Shown here: positions 52,301 to 63,139 of the stretch, piece after piece
Layout: each line of letters opens with the position of its first letter
Position numbering within the stretch: position 1 is the stretch's first letter
Assembly: GCA_950097015.1 (NCBI GenBank)
Contig: CATNEN010000002.1
Span: 3,658,001-3,722,000 of the forward strand
Origin: Macrostomum hystrix
Lineage: Eukaryota; Platyhelminthes; Macrostomidae
Length of the DNA stretch: 64,000 nucleotides
Reading direction: 5' to 3'
Notes under the pieces: model-generated
What the model was told of the DNA's origin: nothing
The model's database searches: none
Seen by the model: the letters and a program-made list of their open reading frames with translations, nothing else
Position numbers and translations under genes: made by a program

Positions 52301-52836
52301 AGACAGTTGGGAGAATTCGAGGATGGGATAATTAGGTGAGGGAAGAGAGACAGTTGGGAGAATTCGAGGATTGGATAATTAGTGAGGGAAGAGAGACAGT
52401 TGGGAAATTTCGAGGATGGGATAATTAGTGAGGGAAGAGAGACAGTGGGAGAATTCGAGGATGGGATAATTAGTGAGGGAAGAGAGACAGTGGGATAATT
52501 TCAGTATGGGATAATTAGTGAGGGCGGATCGAGGAGAATTCGAGTATGTGTTATTATTCGGGGATAAACTGTGAGGAGAGCACGCCAACTCACAAAGCCA
52601 TATCCGCGGCTCTTGTTTGTCTGTCGGTCGGTGATGACCACGGCCTCTTCAAGCTCTCCGAACTGTTGAAAGTAGTCCCGCAGGCTACTGTCGGCTGTGT
52701 GGTAGGCCAGGCCACCAATGAAAATCTTCGTATAAGTGGTGTCCTTCTGATGCTGCAGTTTCTGCGGGGAGGCGAGACCGCTGCTGTTGCTGCTGCTGTC
52801 GCTTGTTCGATGCTGTTTTTGCATTGAAGACGGCAT
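46244..52836 (-). CDS. RBM24: RBM24/RBM38-type RNA-binding protein
   Basis: Five exons: 52836-52594, 49614-49491, 48525-48483 (43-nt microexon), 47142-46812 and 46456-46244. Phases fit and they sum to 954 nt, 317 residues. The RRM follows a Ser-rich start: [17 protein letters not shown] (RNP2), [18 protein letters not shown] (RNP1, split by intron 1), then [18 protein letters not shown] and GAKPR, all diagnostic of RBM24/38 (SUP-12 in nematodes). These bind U/G-rich mRNA to control muscle splicing and mRNA stability. The C-terminus is Ala/Gly/Gln-rich, as in vertebrate orthologues, and ends [10 protein letters not shown], like the vertebrate LQTDRMQ/LQPDRMQ. Intron 1 is 2.9 kb with two minisatellites, intron 2 and intron 3 have one each, and intron 4 has a SINE. 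RBM24 versus RBM38 cannot be separated here. Confidence 0.9.
46590..46795 (-). mobile_element. SINE family B with complete tRNA-like head
   Basis: On the minus strand the head is AGGACAGCTATGTAGCCTAG (A box) to GGGGGTTCGATTCCCGACTC (B box). It is followed by the body CTTAAGCAAGACACTTGACT, TTCACCCACATGTTAAATGG and CCAGTCCATGGACTGAACGG. The 3' part is missing. The core (ACACTTGACTC...GCATTGCTTCAGTTCACCC...GGGCACCAGC) resembles the conserved central domain of invertebrate V/Meta-type SINEs. It lies in intron 4 of the RBM24-like gene, in sense. Confidence 0.85.
47607..47880. repeat. 20-bp minisatellite, RBM24-like intron 3
   Basis: About 14 copies of CTCAGATTTAATGTTATCCC with CTTAG and GGTATCC variants. 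Confidence 0.96.
47990..48420 (+). other. anonymous block with a zinc-finger-like fragment
   Basis: GC-richer than the rest of intron 3. A plus-strand frame (48087-48362) contains [20 protein letters not shown] followed by SHLACP, reminiscent of a decayed C2H2 finger such as those at the N-terminus of R2/NeSL-type LINEs. No other coding similarity is seen. It could be a dead mobile-element fragment or chance. Confidence 0.2.
48640..49413. repeat. 44-bp minisatellite, RBM24-like intron 2
   Basis: About 17 copies of a 44-bp unit: GCTAGTTTGTGCTAGTCCAC, ATTCACAAAACGAATGCCGT, TGGG. The left half of the array has the ATTCACAAAACGAATG form, the right half the ATACACTAAAGTAATG form, so the halves expanded separately. 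Confidence 0.96.
49615..50260. other. left part of RBM24-like intron 1
   Basis: Unique sequence. 49880-50110 is GC-rich (for example CCCGCCCCGCTTTGGGGGGC) and unlike its AT-rich surroundings, so it may be a fragment of an unrecognised mobile element. No exon is seen. Confidence 0.3.
50261..51385. repeat. 21-bp minisatellite plus 20-bp block, RBM24-like intron 1
   Basis: About 47 copies of a 21-bp unit (CAGCTGTCACATCAACTGCAT and the ACTACCTCAGC form) at 50261-51265. Then come about five copies of TCACTTCAAAGCCCCAGCTG to 51385. The two forms occur in blocks and in regular alternation. Confidence 0.96.
51386..51834. other. unique part of RBM24-like intron 1
   Basis: No exon with supporting splice signals is found. 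An open stretch at 51620-51710 (frame [15 protein letters not shown]) has no recognisable homology. Confidence 0.3.
51835..52545. repeat. 42-45 bp minisatellite, RBM24-like intron 1
   Basis: About 16 copies of a unit: GAGACCTTGGGAGAATTTAA, GGATGGGATAATTAGTGAGG, GAAGA. The left copies read ACCTTGGG, the right copies GACAGTTGGGAGAATTCGAG. It ends about 50 bp from the exon 1 donor. Confidence 0.95.
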
Positions 52837-53204
52837 CGGCTAACACAGAATCAGAAGAATCGTGCTTCGATTTTCAGAGATTTCTGATTTCCCTATCGCT
52901 TGCTGCATGGGCGGACTTATAACTATAAAACAGTGGGCATTCGTCTGTGTTCGGGGTTATCTGTGAGGGCCCCACCGGGCGGACCAATCAGAATCGAGTA
53001 AGAAGATAAGACTGCCAGGCGGGTTCAAGACTGTCTGCTGTTTCGCGTGGCTCAGCTTAAATCTGCTGAATATTGCCACATGTAGCGTTGGATTCCACGA
53101 TTTGTTAGTTTTCCGTTTTTTAATTCTAGCTCCGATTTCAAATTGCAGATTCTACTCGCCTTTGTTCGTTCAACAAATGTATCTTCGACTGTAGAAAATC
53201 TTCT
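52837..53204. other. upstream region of the RBM24-like gene
   Basis: Unique sequence just 5' of the ATG at 52836. The 5' UTR and promoter are expected here, but no element is assignable. Confidence 0.35.
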
Positions 53205-55290
53205 CGCTTCGATTCCAGCGAATCTTTTTGCTTCGATTCCAGCGAATCTTTTTGCTTCGATTCCAGCGAATATTTTTGCTTCGATTCCAGCGAATCTTTT
53301 TGCTTCGATTCCAGCGAATCTTTCTTGCTTCGATTTCAGCAATTTTGCTTCGATTCCAGCAACTACTCTTGCTTCGATTCCAACAAGTATTCTTACTTCG
53401 ATTCCAACAGCAATTCTTGTTTCGATTAATTCAATTATGCTTCAATTATGAACAACTACTCTTGCTTCGATTCCAACAATAGTTACAATACTCTTGCTTC
53501 GATTCCAACAAAACTCTTGCTCCGATTCCAACAATACTCTTGCTTCGATTCTAGTAAATCTTTTTGCTTCGATTCCAACAAGCATTCTTTCTTCAATATG
53601 AAAAACTATACTCTAGCTTCGATTCCAAGAACAATTCTTGCTTCGATTCTATCAACTACTCTAGCTTTGATTCCAACAGCAATTCTTGCTTCGATTTCAA
53701 CAATTCTTGTTTAGATTCCAGCATCTTAAAGCTTCGATTCCAAAAATTCTTGCTTCGATTCTAACAACTACTCTAGCTTCGATTCCAACAACTACTCTTG
53801 CTTCGATTCCAACAGCAATTCTTGCTTCGATTTCAACAATTCTTGTTTAGATTCCAGCATCTTAAAGCTTCGATTCCAAAAATTCTTGCTTCGATTCTAA
53901 CAACTACTCTAGCTTCGATTCCAACAACTACTCTTGCTTCGATTCCAACAACTACTCTAGCTTCGATTCCAACAACTACTCTTGCTTCGATTCCAACAAC
54001 TACTCTTGCTTCGATTCCAACAACTACTCTTGCTTCGATTCTAACAACTACTCTTGCTTCGATTCCAACAACTACTCTTGCTTTAATTCCAACAACTACT
54101 CTTGCTTCGATTCCAAGAACAATTTTTGCTTCAATTCTATTAACTACTCTAGCTTCGATTCCAACAGCAATTCTTGCTTCGATTTCAACAATTCTTGTTT
54201 AGATTCCAGCATCTTAAAGCTTCGATTCCAAAAATTCCTGCTTCGATTCTAACAACTACTCTAGCTTCGATTCCAAAAAACTACTCTTTCTTCGATTCCA
54301 ACAGCAATTCTTGCTTCGATTTCAACAATTCTTGTTAGATTCCAGCATCTTAAAGCTTCGATTCCAAAAATTCTTGCTTCGATTCTAACAACTACTCTAG
54401 CTTCGATTCCAACAACTACTCTTGCTTCGATTCCAACAACTACTCTAGCTTCGATTCCAACAACTACTCTTGCTTCGATTCCAACAACTACTCTAGCTTC
54501 GATTCCAACAACTACTCTTGCTTCGATTCCAACAACTACTCTTGCTTCGATTCCAACAACTACTCTTGCTTCGATTCTAACAACTACTCTTGCTTCGATT
54601 CCAACAACTACTCTTGCTTTAATTCCAACAACTACTCTTGCTTCGATTCCAAGAACAATTTTTGCTTCAATTCTATTAACTACTCTAGCTTCGATTCCAA
54701 CAGCAATTCTTGCTTCGATTTCAACAATTCTTGTTTAGATTCCAGCATCTTAAAGCTTCGATTCCAAAAAACTACTCTTTCTTCGATTCCAACAGCAATT
54801 CTTGCCTCGATTTCAACAATTCTTGTTTAGATTCCAGCATCTTAAAGCTTCGATTCCAAAAATTCTTGCTTCGATTCTAACAACTACTCTAGCTTCGATT
54901 CCAAAAAACTACTCTTTCTTCGATTCCAACAGCAATTCTTGCTTCGATTTCAACAATTCTTGTTAGATTCCAGCATCTTAAAGCTTCGATTCCAAAAATT
55001 CCTGCTTCGATTCTAACAACTACTCTAGCTTCGATTCCAAAAAACTACTCTTTCTTCGATTCCAACAGCAATTCTTGCTTCGATTTCAACAATTCTTGTT
55101 AGATTCCAGCATCATAAAGCTTCGATTCCAAAAATTATTGCTTCGATTCTAAGAACTACTCTAGCTTCGATTCCAACAACTGCTCTAGCTTCGATTCCAA
55201 CAACTACTCTTTCTTCGATTCCAACAACTGCTCTAGCTTTGATTCCATAAAATATTCTAGCTTCAATAACAATAATTCAGGCTTCGATAC
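53205..55290. repeat. 24-bp minisatellite with higher-order structure
   Basis: About 2.1 kb of CTTGCTTCGATTCCAACAACTACT units. A composite including CAATTCTTGTTTAGATTCCA then GCATCTTAAAGCTTCGATTC recurs at least eight times. A block of about 350 bp (53883-54230) is repeated nearly unchanged at 54368-54750, including the rare TTGCTTTAATTCC and AGAACAATTTTTGC variants. Confidence 0.95.
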
Positions 55291-56159
55291 TAGTTTAGCG
55301 TTGATTCTAGTAATTTTCCTTCTCGACCACAACAAATACCTTAGCTTCCTTTTTTCAGAACTATTCTAGCTCGTAGCTACGATTCTCGGCAATAACATTG
55401 TTAATTTTGATTTCGTCAAGTCGATTTGATTAGAAAATAAAGGAAACAGGAGTAAAGTTGTCGAAACTAGCTTAAATTGAACAAAGGGTAAAGCTACAAT
55501 AAATATTAGGATAAATTTGGTTGGGAAGGAAAGATAAAAGTGAAGATTTATATATTTTAATAATGAGCTGACAATAAGTTTAGGTTATTATAGATACTAT
55601 AAGTAGTATCACCATCGCAAATAATGGGTTTAGCATATAATATAACTTTTAAATAAGCTGTTCTCAAAATATTAGCTCGGTTTAACAAACCAAATTTAAA
55701 TTTGTGTCAAAATGAACAGAACAACAGTTTTGTAAAGTGAAAAGGTCTTGCTAAAATTCTAGACATTTAAGGACATTAGTTAGGAACAATGACACTGAAA
55801 AATTCCCCATACAAAACAACAGAAAAACGTTGAATCCATGCCGCACAGGCTGTTAAAACAAGCAAAACACAATTTTAAAAAGACCCACAAAAACAATAAA
55901 AGCACAATGAAAAAACCGCACTGCACAATACAAACACAAAATAACTAACATTGGCACTATGCGCGGTATCCATAGCAACAACTGAAAATGATAGTAAATT
56001 GGCCAATTAGTCTGTATAGGGAGAGGGGACCACAAATAAATGGATCTCCACCAGACAACTTTTACAAGTCGAAAAATAACAGCTAATTTGACAGCACCAC
56101 AGACAAAGATTAATTAGGGAAACAGCTGACAACATTCAGAAAATAGTTCAGTTGGATGA
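55291..56159. other. AT-rich intergenic stretch
   Basis: No exon, SINE or array is recognised. Confidence 0.4.
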
Positions 56160-57095
56160 AAACTAGGCTAGCTGGTTTGCGGGTTGACTGTACACTGGGG
56201 GCAGGGGTTGAGGGCTAGCTGGTTTGCGGTTTGAGTGTACACTGGGGGCAGAGGTTGAGGGCTAGCTGGTTTGCGGTTTGAGTGTACACTGGGGGCAGGG
56301 GTTGAGGGCTAGCTGGTTTGCGGTTTGAGTGTACACTGGGGGCAGAGGTTGAGGGCTAGCTGGTTTGCGGTTTGAGTGTACACTGGGGGCAGAGGTTGAG
56401 GGCTAGCTGGTTTGCGGTTTGAGTGTACACTGGGGGCAGAGGTTGAGGGCTAGCTGGTTTGCGGTTTGAGTGTATACTGGGGGCAGGGGTTGAGGGCTAG
56501 CTGGTTTGCGGTTTGAGTGTACACTGGGGGCAGAGGTTGAGGGCTAGCTGGTTTGCGGGTTGAGTGTACACTGGGGGCAGGGGTTGAGGGCTAGCTGGTT
56601 TGCGGTTTGAGTGTACACTGGGGGCAGAGGTTGAGGGCTAGCTGGTTTGCGGTTTGAGTGTACACTGGGGGCAGAGGTTGAGGGCTAGCTGGTTTGCGGT
56701 TTGAGTGTATACTGGGGGCAGGGGTTGAGGGCTAGCTGGTTTGCGGTTTGAGTGTACACTGGGGGCAGAGGTTGAGGGCTAGCTGGTTTGCGGTTTGAGT
56801 GTACACTGGGGGCAGAGGTTGAGGGCTAGCTGGTTTGCGGATTGAGTGTACACTGGGGCAGGGGTTGAGGACTAGCTGGTTTGTGGGTTGAGTGTACACT
56901 GGGGGCAGAGGTTGAGGGCTAGCTGGTTTGTGGGTTGAGTGTACACTGGGGGCAGGGGTTGAGGGCTAGCTGGTTTGTGGGTTGAGTGTACACTGGGGGC
57001 AGAGGTTGAGGGCTAGCTGGTTTGTGGGTTGAGTGTACACTGGGGGCAGGGGTTGAGGGCTAGCTGGTTTGTGGGTTGAGTGTACACTGGGGCAG
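56160..57095. repeat. 47-bp minisatellite
   Basis: About 20 copies of a 47-bp unit: GAGGGCTAGCTGGTTTGCGG, TTTGAGTGTACACTGGGGGC, AGAGGTT. Variants (GGGG for GAGG, TGTGGGTTG for TGCGGTTTG, TATACT for TACACT) alternate in groups of two to three, suggesting dimer/trimer expansion. Confidence 0.97.
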
Positions 57096-57799
57096 GGCAT
57101 AAGGCGTAATGGAATAGTAATGTGCAAAGCCAAAATTAGGCCAACTTTATTATCTAAAATTCATTCAACTTGGCCTTTGTTGTATGCTTGAAAATGATGC
57201 CAGAGATATGAAAGTGAATAAGCGGAAACTGTCGCTTCAAATAAAAAGTTTTTATTAGGATTTTTTAAAAGAAGCATTTTTTACTACAAAATAAATAATT
57301 TTTAGGCCAATGCACGAACTGCGCTACTCACAATACAGTGGTCCGCACAGGGAAGCAGAAAAGAAGTATGACCTGACGGAGCACAAAAAATCCTCCAAAA
57401 AAGTCCCTAATAGGAAGAATTTTAATAAACAGTGCAGGAATTTTAATCGAACAAAAATGGACAACAAAGGTCATGCGAGTGCGCTAATTAAAAATGACGA
57501 GTAAATGATAAAGTGTGACTAAAAAATGACTTCGCATTGCGGCTTTCGAAATACAAAGTTAAGAAATGTTTATTTTCAAACAAAGCGAGGAGTCCGCAGT
57601 TATTAATTGCAAAAAATATTTATTTGTTTTAAATTGTAATCGAATGAATTCGTAAGGGGGAACAGGAAAAAAACTTAACTTGACCAATCAACCACGAAAT
57701 TAGCCTAATTCTACGGTGTCAAAAAAGCATTAAAACTAGCCAAAAATCAACTGAAACTACTTTAAATTTCAAGCTTTGAGATCATAAAGACTTATAATC
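57096..57799. other. intergenic spacer
   Basis: AT-rich. A 64-codon plus-strand frame at 57310-57504 is Lys/Asn-rich without recognisable content or splice support, so I do not call it a gene. Confidence 0.4.
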
Positions 57800-59455
57800 T
57801 AGTCATTGGATCATGGCATGACCAGAACTGTTTGCATCTAGTCATTGGATCATGGCATGACCAGAACTGTTTGCATCTAGTCATTGGATCATGGCATGAC
57901 CAAAACTGTTTGCATCTAGTCATTGGATCATGGCATGACCAAAACTGTAACAATCTAGTCATTGGATCATGGCATGACCAAAACTGTAACAATCTAGTCA
58001 TTGGATCATGGCATGACCAAAACTGTAACAATCTAGTCATTGGATCATGGCATGACCAAAACTGTAACAATCTAGTCATTGGATCATGGCATGACCAAAA
58101 CTGTAACAATCTAGTCATTGGATCATGGCATGACCAAAACTGTAACAATCTAGTCATTGGATCATGGCATGACCAAAACTGTAACAATCTAGTCATTGGA
58201 TCATGGCATGACCAAAACTGTAACAATCTAGTCATTGGATCATGGCATGACCAAAACTGTAACAATCTAGTCATTGGATCATGGCATGACCAAAACTGTA
58301 ACAATCTAGTCATTGGATCATGGCATGACCAAAACTGTAATAATCTAGTCATTGGATCATGGCATGACCAGAACTGTTTGCATCTAGTCATTGGATCATG
58401 GCATGACCAAAACTGTAACAATCTAGTCATTGGATCATGGCATGACCAAAACTGTAACAATCTAGTCATTGGATCATGGCATGACCAAAACTGTAATAAT
58501 CTAGTCATTGGATCATGGCATGACCAGAACTGTTTGCATCTAGTCATTGGATCATGGCATGACCAAAACTGTAACAATCTAGTCATTGGATCATGGCATG
58601 ACCAAAACTGTAACAATCTAGTCATTGGATCATGGCATGACCAAAACTGTAACAATCTAGTCATTGGATCATGGCATGACCAGAACTGTTTGCATCTAGT
58701 CATTGGATCATGGCATGACCAAAACTGTGTAACAATCTAGTCATTGGATCATGGCATGACCAAAACTGTAACAATCTAGTCATTGGATCATGGCATGACC
58801 AAAACTGTAACAATCTAGTCATTGGATCATGGCATGACCAAAACTGTAACAATCTAGTCATTGGATCATGGCATGACCAAAACTGTAACAATCTAGTCAT
58901 TGGATCATGGCATGACCAAAACTGTAACAATCTAGTCATTGGATCATGGCATGACCAAAACTGTAACAATCTAGTCATTGGATCATGGCATGACCAAAAC
59001 TGTAACAATCTAGTCATTGGATCATGGCATGACCAAAACTGTAACAATCTAGTCATTGGATCATGGCATGACCAAAACTGTAATAATCTAGTCATTGGAT
59101 CATGGCATGACCAGAACTGTTTGCATCTAGTCATTGGATCATGGCATGACCAAAACTGTAACAATCTAGTCATTGGATCATGGCATGACCAAAACTGTAA
59201 CAATCTAGTCATTGGATCATGGCATGACCAAAACTGTAACAATCTAGTCATTGGATCATGGCATGACCAGAACTGTTTGCATCTAGTCATTGGATCATGG
59301 CATGACCAAAACTGTGTAACAATCTAGTCATTGGATCATGGCATGACCAAAACTGTAACAATCTAGTCATTGGATCATGGCATGACCAAAACTGTGTAAC
59401 AATCTAGTCATTGGATCATGGCATGACCAAAACTGTAACAATCTAGTCATTGGAG
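57800..59455. repeat. 39-bp minisatellite
   Basis: About 42 copies of a 39-bp unit: AACAATCTAGTCATTGGATC, ATGGCATGACCAAAACTGT. The variants TTGCATCTAG/CCAGAACTG and GTGTAACAATC recur at matching places in two blocks (about 58340-58735 and 59050-59325), showing a block duplication. It is open in several frames only because 39 is a multiple of three. Confidence 0.97.
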
Positions 59456-60654
59456 CATGACGAAATCAAGGTCGCGTCACGATCAAAAACAGTAGGATCG
59501 ATTAAATAAACAAAATTCGACTTAGAAATGTAGCGAAAAATACTAGAAGCAGCACAATAACACACAATATTCGAGAATAATACATGGGATAACAAAGAAT
59601 TATAATTGCATATAATAATAAGATCGACAATAATATGTAGTTAAATAATTGCATAATGATTTTCATAAGCACTGAGCCCACACCTAGACAAGGACAGCGA
59701 AGATTTGAAAATTTGAGTCGTGTTGTTTTTATTATCAAACAATCATTAACTCATTGAAATATTATCGCTTAAAAATCTCTAAAAAAAGACAATACACAAT
59801 GGTGCTAAAAACACGACAATTTCAACAGGCGGGTGCTTTGATCTAAGAAAATATAAAAAGGAGGCCAATTGACCCCAGTGATTTGCAAGGGGTCACGAGA
59901 TCTTAGCGTATTTTAAAGAGGGTCATTTGACCCCAGGAAACCTAAAAGGGGGTCTTTGATATCAGTTTATCTTAAAGGGGGTCATTTGACCTCCGTTTAA
60001 CTAAAAGGTGGTCATTTGACCCCTGTTTAACTAAAAGGTGGTCATTTGACCTCCGTTTAACTAAAAGGTGGTCATTTAACCTCTGTTTAATCTGTTTAAC
60101 TAAAAGGGGTCATTTGACCTCTGTTTAACTAAAAGGGGGTCATTTGACCTCTGTTTAACTAAAAGGGGGTCATTTGACCTCCGTTTTTACTTTAAGGGGT
60201 CATTTGACCTAAAAATGAGACTAATGGGATAAATTGAACTGAAATAAAACCATAAGAAATCATAACAAAGACTATGAATTTCCCACGCTGGTCCTAGAGT
60301 CTAGGTCACGTGTGACCATTACAAAGACCCTAAATAAAAGCAATAGAGAAATTACGCGACACAAATTCGAACTAGAAAACCCAAAACCACGGAAAAATAA
60401 TAAGCATCAATTCGTGAGCAGGCAACCAGACAATGAGAGAGACAATTTAAACCGCAGAGCTGATTTGTCAATTGAGCTTTTCAGTCAGCTGTTGGTGTTT
60501 TGTTGAAAAAAAATAAACACATAATTATTAGGTGCGAACTTCTCAAACTTGTCAGTTATTCAAAATAATTCGAGTTCTAATTAGCATAGAATCCAATCCA
60601 GTTCTATATCTCGAATCTCCAGTTCTATATCCGCTACCGTCTCTGTATTGATCG
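59456..60654. other. 3' flank of LARP1 with a 30-bp repeat
   Basis: 59456-59900 is AT-rich and featureless. At 59930-60200 there are about nine imperfect copies of AACTAAAAGGGGGTCATTTG followed by ACCTCTGTTT. 60201-60654 should include the LARP1 3' UTR. No other gene is seen. Confidence 0.6.
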
Positions 60655-63107
60655 TCAACCGGTTGAAGCTGCCTGCTGACCCTCTGATTCGCTGTTGGTT
60701 CTCGAGCCGGCACCGGTTGACGCGGTGGAGTTGCCGGATCGTTTGCGAATGTAGAAGCCGTGCGGCGGAATGAACTGAGCGGGACAACAGTTAGGGATTT
60801 GAAAAGTTTGAGCATCGAACTCACGATTTGAAAGTCGGAGGTTCGATTCACGACGTAATCAAATGGAACAATTTGTGTCAGCTGTTGAATGGGCACCAGA
60901 ATAGGCTGCGGCAATTGAGGGTGGGTATGGGGTTCCCCCCCAGTCCATGGACTGAACAGCTGTATGTAGCCTTCAGGTGCGCCACCTCACGCAATAGCTG
61001 CGGCTGTGCTGTTGATAGCATGAATTGAAGGTCGGAGGTTCGATTCCCGACTCGACTGGAACAATTTGTGTACTTTAGCAAGACACTTAACTCTGCATTG
61101 CTTCAGTTCACCCAGCTGTTAAATGGGTACCAGCTTTAGCTGGGATAATTGAAGGTGGGTGTGACGTCCCCCCAGTCCATGGACTGAACAGCTGTACGCA
61201 GCCTTCAGATGCGCCGCGCAATAGCTGCGGCTGTGCTGTCGGCTGCACATCTGGCCCAATCGGCGCAGTTGTAATCAATTATTATAAATTATTATTAACT
61301 ACTTGTACTTTTAGTTAAGTGAACTTCATTCGCCTATTTTTTGGAGCGTTAGCAGTAGGTCTACAAAGCCATTTTGCCGCCCGTTTTTTATACCAAGGGG
61401 GGAATCCCCCTTTGACAATTATCAGTGTAAAGTTTGAAGGCCTGACAAGGCCGTACTGAGGCGCTGTGCTAATTCGTGTATAGGGGTGTATGGAATACAC
61501 TGGCCTAATGGGAAAATCTGATCTTCGGCCAGAACTGTTGAATATCTCGACGGTCTGAAGGGCTGGCGACTTGTTGCTTGTTTCAGAAGATGCGCAACAG
61601 GCCCGTGTTTTCGGGTGCAGCAAATATAATAATTGTCAGGGGGAGGGCAATTGGTAGCTCTACAATTGAATTTTTCTGACGCCAATAGGTCAGGAGTTCA
61701 CATCCCAGCCAAAATCTCAGCAACAAATAACTGGGTTACCCAGTTAAAACAGTGGACAGAAATAGAAAACTAACATTCTCCTTGCATCGGAAGTCTTCAA
61801 CCTTGGAGTACTTGACTAGGGCAGCCTTCAGAGCCGGGTCAATGTCCACACTGGCCGGGTCGATGGTTGAATAGGCGAACAATGCCCAGAACTTCTCCAA
61901 GCCGTACAGCTGGCCGGACTGATAGTCGCGAAGGGTGGCCTCGTTGAAATCTCTGAACAGGTCCTTGCGAAACCGGCGCTCAAGGCCGTAGCTGTAGAAC
62001 CGGAACAGGCACTCCAGGCCGTATCTGCGGTGTGGGGTTGGCACTTTAGCGGCTAGTTCCTTTGATGTTTTCTATTGATCAACTGCGGCTAGTTCCTTTG
62101 ATAGATTATATTAATTAACTGCGGCTAGTTCCTTTTATATATTCTATTAATTGACTGCGGCTAATTCCTTTGATGTTTTCTGTAGATCAACTGCGGCTAG
62201 TTCCTTTGATGTTCTCTATTAATCAACTGCGGCTAGTTCCTTTTATATATTCTATTAATTGACTGCGGCTAATTCCTTTGATGTTTTCTGTAGATCAACT
62301 GCGGCTAGTTCCTTTGATAGATTCTATTAATTAACTGCGGCTAGTCCCTTTTATATATTCTATTATTTGACTGCGGCTAATTCCTTTGATGTTTTCTGTA
62401 GATCAACTGCGGCTAGTTCCTTTGATGTTCTCTATTAATCAACTGCGGCTAGTTCCTTTTATATATTCTATTAATTAACTGCGGCTAATTCCTTTGATGT
62501 TTTTTGATAGACTGCGGCTGGCTCTATTGATCTAGTGGCTAGCTGCAGCTATTAAATTTATTTAGTTAAAAAAACTGAAATAGACTGCTCAAAACACACG
62601 CAGCTCACCTGTGACCATTAGCCGCATCCTCATTGGCCAGCTGTTTAAACTCGTTGTACATCTTCCAATTGAAATTGTCGCGCAAAAAGAATGACCAGAA
62701 CCGGTACAGAGTGTTCATTTCCTGCGACTGGCCGGGACCTTGAATTTCTCGATCTAAAAAATCAGTTTTTATGCTTGTTTATTTACTCTACTGGTAGTAG
62801 TTTAAATAGAAAAGAAATAGCAAAAAGTAAGAAATTGACACCTACCGCGCAGACAACGCCGGTGATAATGATTATAATCAACAAAATTGAATCCGTGTTC
62901 TTGCAGCAGGGTGTAGGACGGATGAGTATAGTTGGACTGCGGCTGCTGCTGTTGCTGCTGAGCAGGCTGCAGAACTGGCAGATTTCCCGGCAGAAAGTCG
63001 CCCAAGCAGAAGCTGCTGCTGGTGCTGGATGTTCGCGATCTAGACCGAATGCGGTGCTCTCTGACGTCGAACATGTAGCCGATGCTTTGCTCTTCCGGAC
63101 GCTGCGA

Positions 63108-63139
<32 letters not shown>

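Noticed and set aside
57310-57504. Small Lys/Asn-rich plus-strand protein of 64 codons
   Set aside because: No recognised motif, no splice or transcript signal, and it is in an AT-rich spacer; length is compatible with chance.
57792-59327. 300-codon frames on both strands
   Set aside because: A 39-bp repeat (13 codons) without stops. No conserved domain and no start or splice support.
60552-60914. Alternative reading frame for the last LARP1 exon ([13 protein letters not shown], faintly like human TPPTGQPVRE)
   Set aside because: It is out of phase with the preceding exon through the acceptor at 60774. The phase-0 frame with stop at 60655 fits better, though this last exon is the least certain part of the LARP1 model.
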